From Owenia fusiformis (taxonomy: Eukaryota > Annelida > Polychaeta > Sabellida > Oweniidae): DNA of 64,000 bases. Where the stretch lies: positions 16,350,714-16,414,713 of the forward strand of contig CAIIXF020000007.1 in the NCBI GenBank assembly GCA_903813345.2, written 5' to 3'. The position numbers and the translations under genes are program-made. The notes under the pieces were generated by a model. It worked only from the letters and a program-made list of their open reading frames with translations, was not told the origin of the DNA and did no database searches. Shown piece by piece: positions 39,601 to 49,543 of the stretch (positions within the stretch are counted from its first letter, which is position 1; each line of letters opens with the position of its first letter).

Positions 39601-41488
39601 TCAACTCTCAATAAAATTATTATAATGATTGAAGATCAACTGAATTAATTATTCAATGATGATAATGTACCCCCCTGTAATTTTCCTTTTTAGGGTCAAA
39701 AACCCCATTTTGACCACTTTCGCCCCGGATACGGCGTGTCAGACATAAATTTTCTGAAGTATCACATAAAAATACATAGGAAACAAGTAATTTCAATTTG
39801 TTCAGACACCGGTACATTTTTCGGTGCTACCTCACATACTATTTAGGATTCGATAGAGATAAGTTAAAACTTGTACAGGAAGAAATGGGAGATCCTACCT
39901 TAATTTAGAATCGCTGATTTCTCTGGACAAATTCCGAGAAGAAATTGTTCAACATCGCGATCAGCTCAGACTAAACTTACATGTCGTGCATGTCACTCTG
40001 AACTCACGTGATAAAATACGGCATTTTGATTGGTTACTACTCGTGTTGTCATGACGCGAAAAACAATAGTAAACACTGAATATGTTAATGAACTGTCATA
40101 TATGGAGCAATTGTCTTTCTGATTGGTTAACTTTACACGCCTCCTAAATGAATATAGTAGTCGTAGTAAATGATTCATTGATAACTCTGAAAGTGGGCGT
40201 GACCAGCTTTATTTTGACACCAAATTCAAGATGTTTCAAATAAAAATGGCCTCGCAAGACGAGGTTGAAATATCGGCAGTTTGATACTGATATGGTCTAT
40301 GATAGATCAAAATTGACTGCCCCGCGTCATATGTCACGTGAGCCTATATTTGTTGAAAAATGAAAGAGATAGTGACACTTTTTAATCTTAAGTTAATACC
40401 AATATTACAAACACATATCTATTTTTTTCATTAAATATTTATTTCTTCATTATACATACATTTGTTTTACACTGCATTGATTTATTTTTGCAAAACCTTT
40501 GCTATTAGATCTTTAACACCACTGGTTAGAAACTTGGAAGAAGTACATGTAGTTGTGATTGAAATGAATTAATGACCTTGCATTTTTATATCACCGCCAC
40601 AAGTGGTGACATATTGTTATAGTCTCCAACTTTATTTGTGGATATTGGTCGGTGTCTAACAAATGACAGGTGGTGACATTTTGCATATTAATGCCTTTTT
40701 GGTTAAATGAAGTAAAATAGGAAGAGCAAAGAAGCAATGTCTGCATGTGTTATCAGTGATAATGAGAAAATATTTAGATTTAAATTTGTATTGCAAACGT
40801 ACATGGATAAATATGTATCATGGAAAATGATGTGAAGTAAAATGTTTGGGTTTAAAGCTGAATCCTTCAAATATGGAATTTCTAAGCTAGATATGAAATG
40901 ATGAAAATATATTTGAGGAATATTGATTGACAATGTGTCTGCTTGTGTTATAGCTGGAGAATGGAATCCCGATAGAAAGTTGGTTCATGGACAGAGATGA
41001 CAAGGAGCTCATTAAGCTAGTTCCATTTCTGGATGGCCTCAGGACTGTGGTGAGAACCTTAATATTTAGATGTGTCTCATTAATTACTATCTAAATATAA
41101 ATAAAAAATAGAGCTAAAGATGAAGGATGCTGGAACTGGTTGTTGGAGTTTTAAGGCTGGAGGTAGTTGAAACATGAAAATATATAGTTTCAAGCTCATA
41201 TATTGAGGGATGATTGTTAAAATGTTATACTACTGTAGTTCAGCGCATATGCATTTCAAATGGAGAGAAAGTTAGCCCTTTTAGTTACTATCTCACAATA
41301 TCAAAAGTCTTATCTGAAGGTCCAGTACTGTTAATTTGATTTGTCATGTACTCTTTTGAGTTATTATGTATTATGTTAATTGAATTATTTTCAATCTAAG
41401 TACTTTTCATGTTCATTTTTTCCAGCCGGATGTCAGACCCCATGTAAGAGAAAAGTTCAAATTGCATGAACTTCTCCCCAGAGATTAG
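27674..41488 (+). CDS. CTDSPL2: CTD small phosphatase-like protein 2
   Basis: Twelve coding exons can be read: 27674-27814, 28953-29030, 30792-31026, 31364-31537, 31966-32079, 32513-32729, 32826-32937, 33697-33783, 34163-34305, 34688-34814, 40954-41049 and 41426-41488. Frames and phases join without a break into 528 residues (human about 466). The protein is a HAD-family (FCP/SCP) serine/threonine phosphatase. The catalytic DxDxT motif is D356-L-D358-E-T360 and is split by intron 7. Downstream motifs [31 protein letters not shown] and ESWF are near identical to human. The N-terminal half is poorly conserved except the MR start, an LSTIK segment and LLGTIFSP. Human CTDSPL2 is reported to act on BMP-SMAD and other phosphoproteins in the nucleus; that is family knowledge. 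The extra length lies in the variable acidic region before the phosphatase domain. Intron 10 (6.1 kb) holds a foldback element. Confidence 0.95.
27893..28060 (+). repeat. Dispersed repeat in CTDSPL2 intron 1, copy 1
   Basis: Contains ACCACAAGTGGTGATATATT, then TTTTTTTGTGGACGGT and TGTAACAAATGGCAGGTAGT. The same ordered landmarks recur at 29952-30052 and 40579-40695, all in CTDSPL2 introns and in the same orientation. Non-coding; probably a small SINE or MITE family. Confidence 0.55.
28555..28740 (+). repeat. Short CCGCCAAATTAAGTA repeats
   Basis: Several copies of a GCCAAATTAAGTA-like motif lie in intron 1 of CTDSPL2, for example near 28575, 28668 and 28723. They are irregularly spaced, so this is a degenerate short tandem repeat rather than a CRISPR-like array. 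Confidence 0.5.
29952..30052 (+). repeat. Dispersed repeat in CTDSPL2 intron 2, copy 2
   Basis: Shares ATAGTCTCCAAATTTTTTGTGGATGG-type start sequence and TGTAACAAATGGCAGGTCGT with the repeats at 27893-28060 and 40579-40695; the left part (ACCACAAGTGGTGA) is missing. Confidence 0.5.
31131..31163. repeat. Perfect 13-bp-stem hairpin
   Basis: TGTGGATGTGAGA at 31131-31143 and its exact inverse at 31151-31163 enclose a seven-base loop, in CTDSPL2 intron 3. It lies in a sequence resembling the intronic dispersed repeats (ACCACTTGTTTTGTGG). No function is evident. Confidence 0.6.
35753..39841. mobile_element. 4.1-kb foldback element in CTDSPL2 intron 10
   Basis: The ends are TAGTATGTGAGGTAGCACCG and its inverse. 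The arms (about 35753-37165 and 38365-39841) are long inverted copies. Each arm contains three tandem units of about 350-360 bp that carry a GATCAAAAGTGGGCG motif (left arm near 36264, 36626 and 36974) and a G-rich tract. The middle, about 1.2 kb, is unrelated sequence with a short minus-strand open stretch at 37180-37500. Three flanking T bases on both sides are a weak candidate target duplication. The structure matches the foldback (FB) type of DNA transposon: long, internally repetitive inverted repeats around a variable centre. No transposase was recognised. Confidence 0.8.
37180..37500 (-). pseudogene. Unrecognised open stretch inside the foldback element
   Basis: About 105 codons are open on the minus strand. 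They include [16 protein letters not shown], which resembles a W-x2-FL-x4-NK motif common in lineage-expanded invertebrate proteins. There is no clear start or splice context. It may be a fragment of a gene captured by the foldback element. Function unknown. Confidence 0.3.
40579..40695 (+). repeat. Dispersed repeat in CTDSPL2 intron 10, copy 3
   Basis: Contains ACCGCCACAAGTGGTGACAT, ATAGTCTCCAACTTTATTTG and CTAACAAATGACAGGTGGTG in the same order as the copies at 27893-28060 and 29952-30052. Confidence 0.55.
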
Positions 41489-44324
41489 AAGGTCATTGGA
41501 AGGTCAGAATGACTCAGGTCGGATCGATCTAGGTCAGCATAGTCTATAAGGTCAACCTCTGAAGGTCAAAGCACTTCAGGTTAAATCAGGATAATAGAAT
41601 ATATTATATATATATTTGGACAGGACTCCAAATAAACAGAGATACTATTGACTGCAACATAGTGGGTTATGTTGACGAAAATATGATAATCATTCTATAA
41701 ATGAGAAATCGAATGAGATGTTTGCTCTTTGTAACCAAGGGAATCAAGCTAAACTTTGACTGCCATTTTGTTTTTGAAATAATGTAATTTTTGATACTGG
41801 TTTGTTATTTGTATGGTCTGAACTTGTAACTTACAAATATACCATACTACTCTCTTTGAGTAATGTGGTGATTTGTATTGTTTATATTTTGTGTACCGGT
41901 GTTCTTGTTGTAAAATACATCTGAGGTCCATAATTATAATAGGCACTGCTCATATTTTTTGCAATGAATTCTAGGATATTATGATATTATATTAGCCTTA
42001 AGGGGTAAATGGTTGTAACAGAATAACATCATCTGATCAATGTTGCATAATTGTAACCACATTGTTCTCAGATAGGATTTCTTGAAAGTCTCCTATAACC
42101 AACACATTACAGCGTAATAAGAATTTTAACCAAATAAGGCTAAATTGCTGTTGCTGCAAATGCTACCATATATGGCAGTAATTGTTTTAGAGTTAGCAAT
42201 AAGGATGCAAGTATACATGAGAAGTAATCCTTAATGGATCTTGCCTCTCTTAGAATTGAGGAGGTGTATTGTTTCTATGTTATGGTATGTTGAACATAAT
42301 GCAAATATATATACATATACATTAATTGGGCATAATAAAGCATGCATTGAACAAGTACCATGCTCATTAATTAATATCCAACTAAAACAAGCTAAGTTAT
42401 TGAGCCATTTGCTGCATCTTTTTATGACTGATAAAGCTGAAAATATCCAGTCATTTATCTTGGTATTCCTGAAGTTAGGCTAAATAGAATAGACAAAACA
42501 AATTCATTATTTATACCGTAAGTCTACTTAAAAATAAGGTCCATTTGTCATTTCTGAAAATAACATATTTCTTGAGTTTTGATAGGGGTGTGTTTTTTGT
42601 ACAAAATAAGCTCAATTTGAGGATATTTGAAAAAATGGCAAAAATTAATGGTTGTTTCAATCATGAAATTTTAAAAATGACAAGTGATTTGATAAATATA
42701 TTTGTTCGGTGGGATTTGCTATTCCAGGGAGTTGCTGTTTTTCTAGTCTCCGTTGCACCAAGATGTAAGCAACACGACCTTAGAATTATTAAACGTAAAA
42801 TAATGCCAACTTATATGATGTTTTATTTTGTTAACAAAAATATATTTTAGTGTGGGGATCTGTCCAAATGCCATTTAGGATGAATTTAGTTATAAACTTG
42901 GGAGTACATTTCATGAATGTATACTCGAATTAAGGTTTTATGAATTTTGTTGTTTTCATGCCAATGATGTAAAAGAATCACTTCTTTTAGGTTCAAGAAA
43001 CCTAACTTTAGTCAAACTTTTACATGCACAAATCAAAATATTTTTATGGACTGTAATGACTTGTTTTAGTAGGAATTTATGTTTTTAATATACCACGGTC
43101 CTTAAGGCCAAATCCTGTTGCGATTTCATGTTGTATCAAACATATTAAAATACCATCCAGAAATTGAGTGTACCACATGATTTCTTGGAAGAATTGAAAT
43201 AACACCCAGTTTTGCATCAAATCTATGCATTCCCCCAACTATGTTTCTCTTCCCTGTTTATAGAGAGTAGGATGGAAAGAACACCATGGTCTTGATGCAA
43301 GACTGTGTTGTTTTTTTAATGTTGAATGAAACTTATCTCAGTAGACACAGATAGCTACATATTACGTGCCACTGTGATTGATACACTGAAATATTAAAGA
43401 AAGGATGCAAAATAACACAGGTACTTTTGGCAGTGTGATAATTGATCAACCTGGTCTAATTATTTTTGCTAGCATGAAATACTTTATTTTTTAGCTTTAA
43501 CCAAACGTGAAAAGTATTCAGAATAAGTTCCTTCATTTGAGGGGAATTCATTCACATAATCTAGTGTAATGTTTCCTCAAGAATTATTGATTTAAGTAAA
43601 GAATAATAAAGATAAATGGTCAGTAAGGTATAGTAAAATTGGCCCCATTGTATATAAAGTAGAGAACTGTATATTTAGGAGTATGGCTGTATAAAAATTA
43701 TTTTATGTTTTAAAGTCTATACACGAAATATAACATTGAGCATGCAAAATTATAAATTATCATTTTATCTGTACATAAGAGAGAATCATGATATTATAGT
43801 AAAAATATATATATTTAATTTCAAACATTAGAATTTAAACAATACAGTCTTAACTGTGTGATTAACCTGCCTTTAATTGCATACTATTATTACACGTAAA
43901 AGCTCAGCGTTTTCTAAATCGCAAAGTTGTAAACCATGAACATGTAAAGATCATAAGTTTGACTCAAATAGACTGTATCTGTTCAAATTCTATTATAAAT
44001 GCTAGATTTTTCAACAATTGATTGTACATGTATGTAAATACTTCAATATTAAAACTTATATATTATGTGTATCATTCAAATTATTTTCTTATGACCCTGT
44101 ACATTTCATAGATAGATTGGAGTTTCGTGTACCTGGAGCAAAACAACATTCTTGCATCATATTTGTGTGTTCAAGAATCTTGTTTTTCTTCCGCTATGTT
44201 GAAAGTATGGAGCGATGGAAAGCAATACCTCGAAGTGGAAACTTACACAGAATAGAATGTGCTACATATCTCAGATGTTGTACTTACATTTAGCTTTCAG
44301 TCTTTGTACCTGTAAACTATAGGA

Positions 44325-44845
44325 AAATGTAGCATATTGTGGAGATGTGGCAAATTCTGGAAAATGTAGCAAATTTTTGAAGATGTAGCACATTCAGTAG
44401 ATGTGGCATTGTCTTGCAGATGTAGCACATTCAGTAAATGTGGCATTGTCTTACAGATGTAGCAAATTCTGAAAGATGTGGCATATTCTGCATATTTGCC
44501 ATAGTCTTGCAGATGTGGCAAATTTTGAAAGGGTGACATATTCTCCAGATGTATTAAATGTTGGAATATGTAGCATATTCAGCATATGTAGCATATTTCA
44601 CAGATGTATCAATTCTGAAAGGTGTGGCATATTCTGCAGATGTAGCATATTCCACAAATGTATCAATTCTGAAAGGTGTAGCATATTCTGCAGATGTCGC
44701 ATATTCCACAAATGTATCAATTCTGAAATGTGTAGCATATTCTGCAGATGTAACAAATTTTGCTGATGTTACATATTCTGCAGATGTAGCAAATACTGGA
44801 ATATTCTGCAGCTGTAGTAAATTCCACAGATGTAGCATATTCTAT
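44325..44845 (+). repeat. Minisatellite with GATGTAGCATATTCTGCA-like units
   Basis: About 520 bp of degenerate tandem units of roughly 24-60 bp built around GATGTAGCAWATTCTG or GATGTGGCA. A higher-order unit of about 57 bp (TATTCCACAAATGTATCAAT...) repeats at 44590-44740. The variation between units indicates an old array. Confidence 0.85.
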
Positions 44846-45149
44846 TATGATGTCATCATCATCATCATAATATCCTTAAATATACACATTTAGATGCTTT
44901 TTATTGTGTGAATATTAAGCAGTCAAAAAGTTATATTTTATTTTTTATTTTACAGTCACATCATAAATTGAGTGTTTTAAAACATACCATGCTGAAACGA
45001 TCATCTGTAAATAGGGTATATGAGGGAACAGTAATACATCATTGAACTTCCTTGTCATGAACATGTTCTGTAGGTTTTTTTAAAGTAACCTCCTATTTAT
45101 AGTATCATTGGCAACTCATGAAGTCTTAATATGTGTTTGTAACATTTGA

Positions 45150-45405
45150 CCTGTTGCAGGTATACTAGATTTGTCACAGGAACTTTAGATTTGTCAGACG
45201 TCTCTATACTTGTTCAGAGCACTCAGATTTGTCATAGAAATGGTAGACTTATCATATCATTCTAGACCTGTCATAGTAATGCTAGACTTGTCATAGAAAT
45301 GCTAGCCTGTCAAAGTAATGCTTGACCTGTCATAATAATGCTAGCCTTGTCACAGAAATGCTAAACCTGTCACAGGAATCTTATACCTGTCACAGTTACT
45401 TGCTC
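45150..45405 (+). repeat. Minisatellite with CTAGACCTGTCATAGWAATG-like units
   Basis: About a dozen degenerate units of 20-22 bp containing TAGAYYTGTCAYAG. It lies 300 bp downstream of the other minisatellite and is unrelated to it in sequence. Confidence 0.8.
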
Positions 45406-46310
45406 AGGGGATAGAACCAGAAATGTTCCGCAGATTACCAGATTTTTGCAATATAACCTATAATGTAAAACAAATACAGAGGAGTGGCTTGAGTTGTAAG
45501 ATTTAATTCGATGTGTCAGGAACATGCTTTTCAGAAAAATGTGTGGCAATCACAAAAATGATAAGGAAATGAATGGTGCAAATTGCAAAACATAGAACTA
45601 GACCTAACAGCTTGATTTGCTTCAAAATGAGGTTTTGTACATGTTAAATAATAGGCTGTATGTATCGATAAACTGTTATGGTAGGATAAAACACTAATCA
45701 TGGGGAAATTATGGTTCTTTGGAGATAAATGTTCAGAACTGTGTGATGTAATATTAAAAGTATTTACTGAAGATTTGTCTTGCATTTTCCACATTATCAT
45801 CAGCACAATCAGCCAACATTGGTGGATCATCATCATTAATTTCTAACTTTCATTACCAAATTTATTTTAGTCTATACATTTTCCATTATTTTATAGATAT
45901 CAGTTTTATTGGATAAGATTTTAGTGTGTATCGTTTTTAAAAAATTAAAATTGCAATGGAATATGGTTAAACAAAAACATCATGCTTTTTAACTGGTCAG
46001 TTTGACATTCTTGTATTATATGCCTTCATTTGAAAATCATTTTTTGTGACAAATTGATTGCATCATGCCTTTATGTACCCTCCCCTGGCATAGCTGCTAC
46101 ATAAGATAAGAAAATAGATACTGGAGGGGGACTAGAGATTTCAAACAAAACTACACCAACACTTTTGTAAGAATCATGCTTGCATTTATTTGTAAAATGT
46201 TTTCTCTATATAGAACTGTTATATAATGTAATGTATAAATGGACTGTCTTGTCAACCAATTATATTGTAATTCTGGCTATTTTAGAGTAAAATAAACTAG
46301 GCATTTGCAT

Positions 46311-47249
46311 TAGATTTTTTGTTGTTTATTTTTAATAATGGGTTTGTGACTTTTACGGATGACTTTTATAGATGGCCATAGCTATTTTCTGTTATTGTAA
46401 ATGGGTACTAGATTTAGTGAACATTACTGAATCCAAAGGAGATATGATCTTTTGAACAGGCTATAGCAAAAAGGTAAATATATTTGGAACGTTTCTATAA
46501 AGAGTGATCATTAGAGCAACAACAGTACCCTTTAGTTGAAATTAATCCTTGAGAGAATGCTATAGATTAAATCAAGACTGGAGCCTGGAACATAATATAC
46601 ATGTATATTTTGAAGAAACCGTGATTAAAACTGAAGTGCTTAAATAGGCACAGTGCCTCTATCTGATCCTCAATTAACCACAAATAAAACAGGACACGGG
46701 GTGAACAATATTGCACCCTTGAATAGAATAGACAATTTTCGGAATTGAAAGTCCATAATGATAGCCTTAAACATTTACCTAGAATACCCAAAAATAAATC
46801 AGTTCTAACCTTTCATATGACGATACACCCATTAAAAAATTCACCTGGAAACATGTAATAGCTAAGATTAAATGGGATGACTGGCAAATGGATCACAATA
46901 TAGCACCCAAGGGAACAACCCACCTAAACCTTCTATAGCTAATTTTAATGACTGGGGAAATGCATCAGCCAAATTCTCCCAATGAAGCTTTCAATGCCAG
47001 GATCTCCTAAAAGTTGTAAGATTTTGGGTGATACTTCTAGCCATATGTTCTCTAACTTTAAAGCAAAAGCTCAGTATGGCCATATATTGATTCTGTGTCA
47101 AAGATATTAACCGCCCATGGGCTCGACGGCTGTGTTTCATCTGATAATTAAGACTAGTATGATTCATTTCTCAAGATCTCAAATGATCTGAATCGCTGAA
47201 TAATCTGAAGAAAATCTGAATTTTTTGAAGCAATGATAAAAAGTCTTTC
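46311..47249. other. No supported gene; possible decayed LINE upstream part
   Basis: There are no intact open frames or splice-supported exons. The stretch just left of 47250 continues the LINE-like fragment across the inserted element at 47258-47562, so part of this region may be older LINE sequence. Confidence 0.3.
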
Positions 47250-47257
47250 AACCTCTA

Positions 47258-47562
47258 CAAGGAGGATTGGCTCCCAGGATCGAACATCAATATTTTCCAA
47301 CAATGAAAACGTCGAAATGTCCTTATTTTCTGAAATTATAACCGACTATAAATTCAAAATAAACAGTTCAGAAGATTCATACCCCTATCTCGATCATTTC
47401 TTGTGAGTTTTGGAATTTTTCATTAAGAAATAAGACCAAAATTCACGTTTCAAATGTTGAAGTGAACAAAATGGCGGCCGTTTGAACTCAAATTTTGTAT
47501 CACGACATCTCCATATATGGGACAGAATATCGATGTTGCACTCTGGGAGCCAATCCTCCTTG
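47258..47562. mobile_element. 305-bp hAT-like MITE inside a LINE fragment
   Basis: The ends are CAAGGAGGATTGGCTCCCAG and its exact inverse, with weaker pairing over about 38 bp. AACCTCTA is duplicated on both sides (47250-47257 and 47563-47570), an 8-bp target duplication typical of hAT and P-type elements. There is no coding capacity. It interrupts a frame that continues on both sides. Confidence 0.88.
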
Positions 47563-47570
47563 AACCTCTA

Positions 47571-48140
47571 TAAAAAGTTAAAATTTAATACAAATAAACA
47601 GAAGTACTTCATGAACCATACAGACTTTTACACCTCTTGACTTAAGTTTCTGGCCAGAACAGGCTGCTTTAACCTTGAGGAAGACAGGAAAAGATGGAAA
47701 ATAAGTAACAGCATTTGTAAATTATGTAACTTAAACGTTGTAGATGATCCCATCCATCGTTTCCTCCTCTGCCCTCATTTCCAGAAACAAGAAGCTGATT
47801 TTATACATGATATAAGTAGTAAAGGTGTTGTGTCTCAGTACATATTTCCCCCCACAAATGAAACTAAAGTGGATCCTTTGGGATGATGTGTTTAGCATTT
47901 GGGGGCACGACAATGGCTGGAATTTTGATATTGGTACAAAAAGATTTCTGAAAAAGGTGTATGTGAAACATAGCACAGCTTGATTTTAACCTGTTTTAAT
48001 GATTTTACTCTGAGCTTATGTCTCATATTCTTCTATGGACTTTAGTAAAAAATGTATTGTTTACATATTACATATATGTAATATTGACGCACCTTTGAGT
48101 GCCACTGTTATAAAGTGACTGTCAAATAAATATATAACAC
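47571..48140 (+). pseudogene. 3' fragment of a LINE-like reverse-transcriptase protein
   Basis: Plus-strand codons at about 47665-47790 encode a C-x2-C ... H-x4-C segment (CKLCNLNVVDDPIHRFLLC), the kind of zinc-knuckle found after the reverse-transcriptase domain of many non-LTR retrotransposons. A second open piece in another frame (about 47863-47983) ends in a stop, so the fragment is frameshifted and contains stops. An AATAAATATATAA-like 3' end lies near 48127. The family (CR1, Jockey or other) cannot be fixed. Confidence 0.45.
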
Positions 48141-49298
48141 AAGAAATACTTTTATTTCAAATGTGTATTTCAATCATATTTTATATGATATACAAAATAC
48201 AAGGTACAAACTATACTTTTGATTCAAATATATTTAGGGATTTGCCATATGTACATAAGGTACCAAAATTATTTTTAAAAGTTAAAGACAGACCCAATCT
48301 GAGGTATTTTTCTGAGCAACTGTGTTTCAAAATACAAGATATTTCATATTTCTAAAATATGTGTTGCTTTCAATACCCAGGTTCACAGGATTTGTTTGTC
48401 CAAGGGCCTAATTGTTGATGCCTACCTTAATTAAAAGCTATAACACAATTGGAAAAGAAACTCTACCTGAGATATATATAAATCACAAGCATGGCTGTAA
48501 CCAGGCTTGAGTCAAGGTAAAAATAGAAATTCAAATGAGAAAACAGAGCAAAAATTAATAATTGTTCATCCAATATTGTCTTGTAAGTTTCAAATCCTGC
48601 CTACAGCTCTGAAATTATTTTGTAAATTTACTTGGTTATACATGTACATGTAAGTCTTATTGGCTATAATTAACATACAAAATAAATTATTTGTCAGCTG
48701 GTAATGCTTTAATGGACTAGAAATGAGGCACAGAATGGAGTAGAAGGGATAGAGGTTGAAATATTTTTTTCCTTGTTATGCATATTTTCTAAAAAAGCGT
48801 AACACTTCTGACTCTATTACAGTATAAAAAATTGTGGCATTTCTAATGAATTAAGACATTTTCACACCTTAAAGTTTCAGTAACTTCTATATTTGATCAG
48901 ATATCTCAGTTCATTCTCCAGAAAATAAAATTAGGATTGTCTTCTTCGTGGACAGTACAGACTCCTTATTGGATATTTCGTACTTTGTAAGGGAACCAGT
49001 GGCATGATTTTTTATAAAATAAATGCTTTCAACATTTTTCACACTCGATCCCTTCTAATTCCTTTATAAATAAATATTCATAAAATATTATATTCATTTT
49101 TCAGTCTATAGAATGAAGAATGATACACAGTAATCCAATAACAGTATTAGACTGTGAAAAATATCACAACAATATTTTTTCTAAAATACCCATTTTCTCA
49201 GTTAACATGTGAGCCACCATGTTTCACTGTATTATGCTTTATCAGTTCATCTCTTGGAGTGACATAGATTCTTTTTATTATTCTTTTATTGATCATAT
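48141..49298. other. Non-coding, nothing recognised
   Basis: AT-rich DNA between the LINE fragment and the small MITE at 49299. No gene is supported. Confidence 0.4.
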
Positions 49299-49429
49299 CA
49301 GGCCCGTAGCTAGGGGGTTCCGGCAAAAAATTCTTTAATATTCTGAGCACTTCTCAAGTGATTTTGGCAATTTTTGGGTCAGAGTCGTCAAAAGTGAACC
49401 CTCCTTACCAAACCCTGGCTACGGGCCTG
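49299..49429. mobile_element. 131-bp MITE with CAGGCCCGTAGC ends
   Basis: CAGGCCCGTAGCTAGG and CCTGGCTACGGGCCTG form the ends. It belongs to the same family as 60190-60394. The flanks CATAT and TATAT are a near-match for a 5-bp duplication. Non-coding. Confidence 0.8.
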
Positions 49430-49543
49430 TATATATACATGAACAATTTACATGGTAGATTAGATGGTTTACTGTTGCCGTTGTTCTAAATTAAAAAACT
49501 AAAACTTCTGATTGTCATACAAGTTTACATTATGATACATGTA

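Larger units (their letters stand above)
41489..46310 (+). other. Probable CTDSPL2 3' UTR and downstream DNA
   Basis: No coding gene is supported. AATAAA at 41631-41636 (about 140 bp after the stop) and at 46291-46296, followed by T/TG-rich sequence, are the candidate poly(A) signals; a short and a very long 3' UTR are both possible. Two minisatellites (44325-44845 and 45150-45405) lie here. The open frames in the minisatellites are by-products of their periodicity. Confidence 0.45.

Noticed and set aside
42545-42850. 101-codon open frame as a small gene
   Set aside because: AT-driven composition, no motif, no splice or poly(A) support, and it lies in the probable CTDSPL2 3' UTR.
44476-44893. 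Overlapping open frames on both strands with Cys-rich repeats
   Set aside because: They are translations of the GATGTAGCA minisatellite; the repeats keep several frames open at once.
44325-45405. CRISPR-like array
   Set aside because: Units are degenerate, spacing is irregular, there are no unique spacers and the genome is eukaryotic.
46800-47249. Upstream part of the LINE with readable protein
   Set aside because: Only scattered short open pieces without a family motif; not enough to call.
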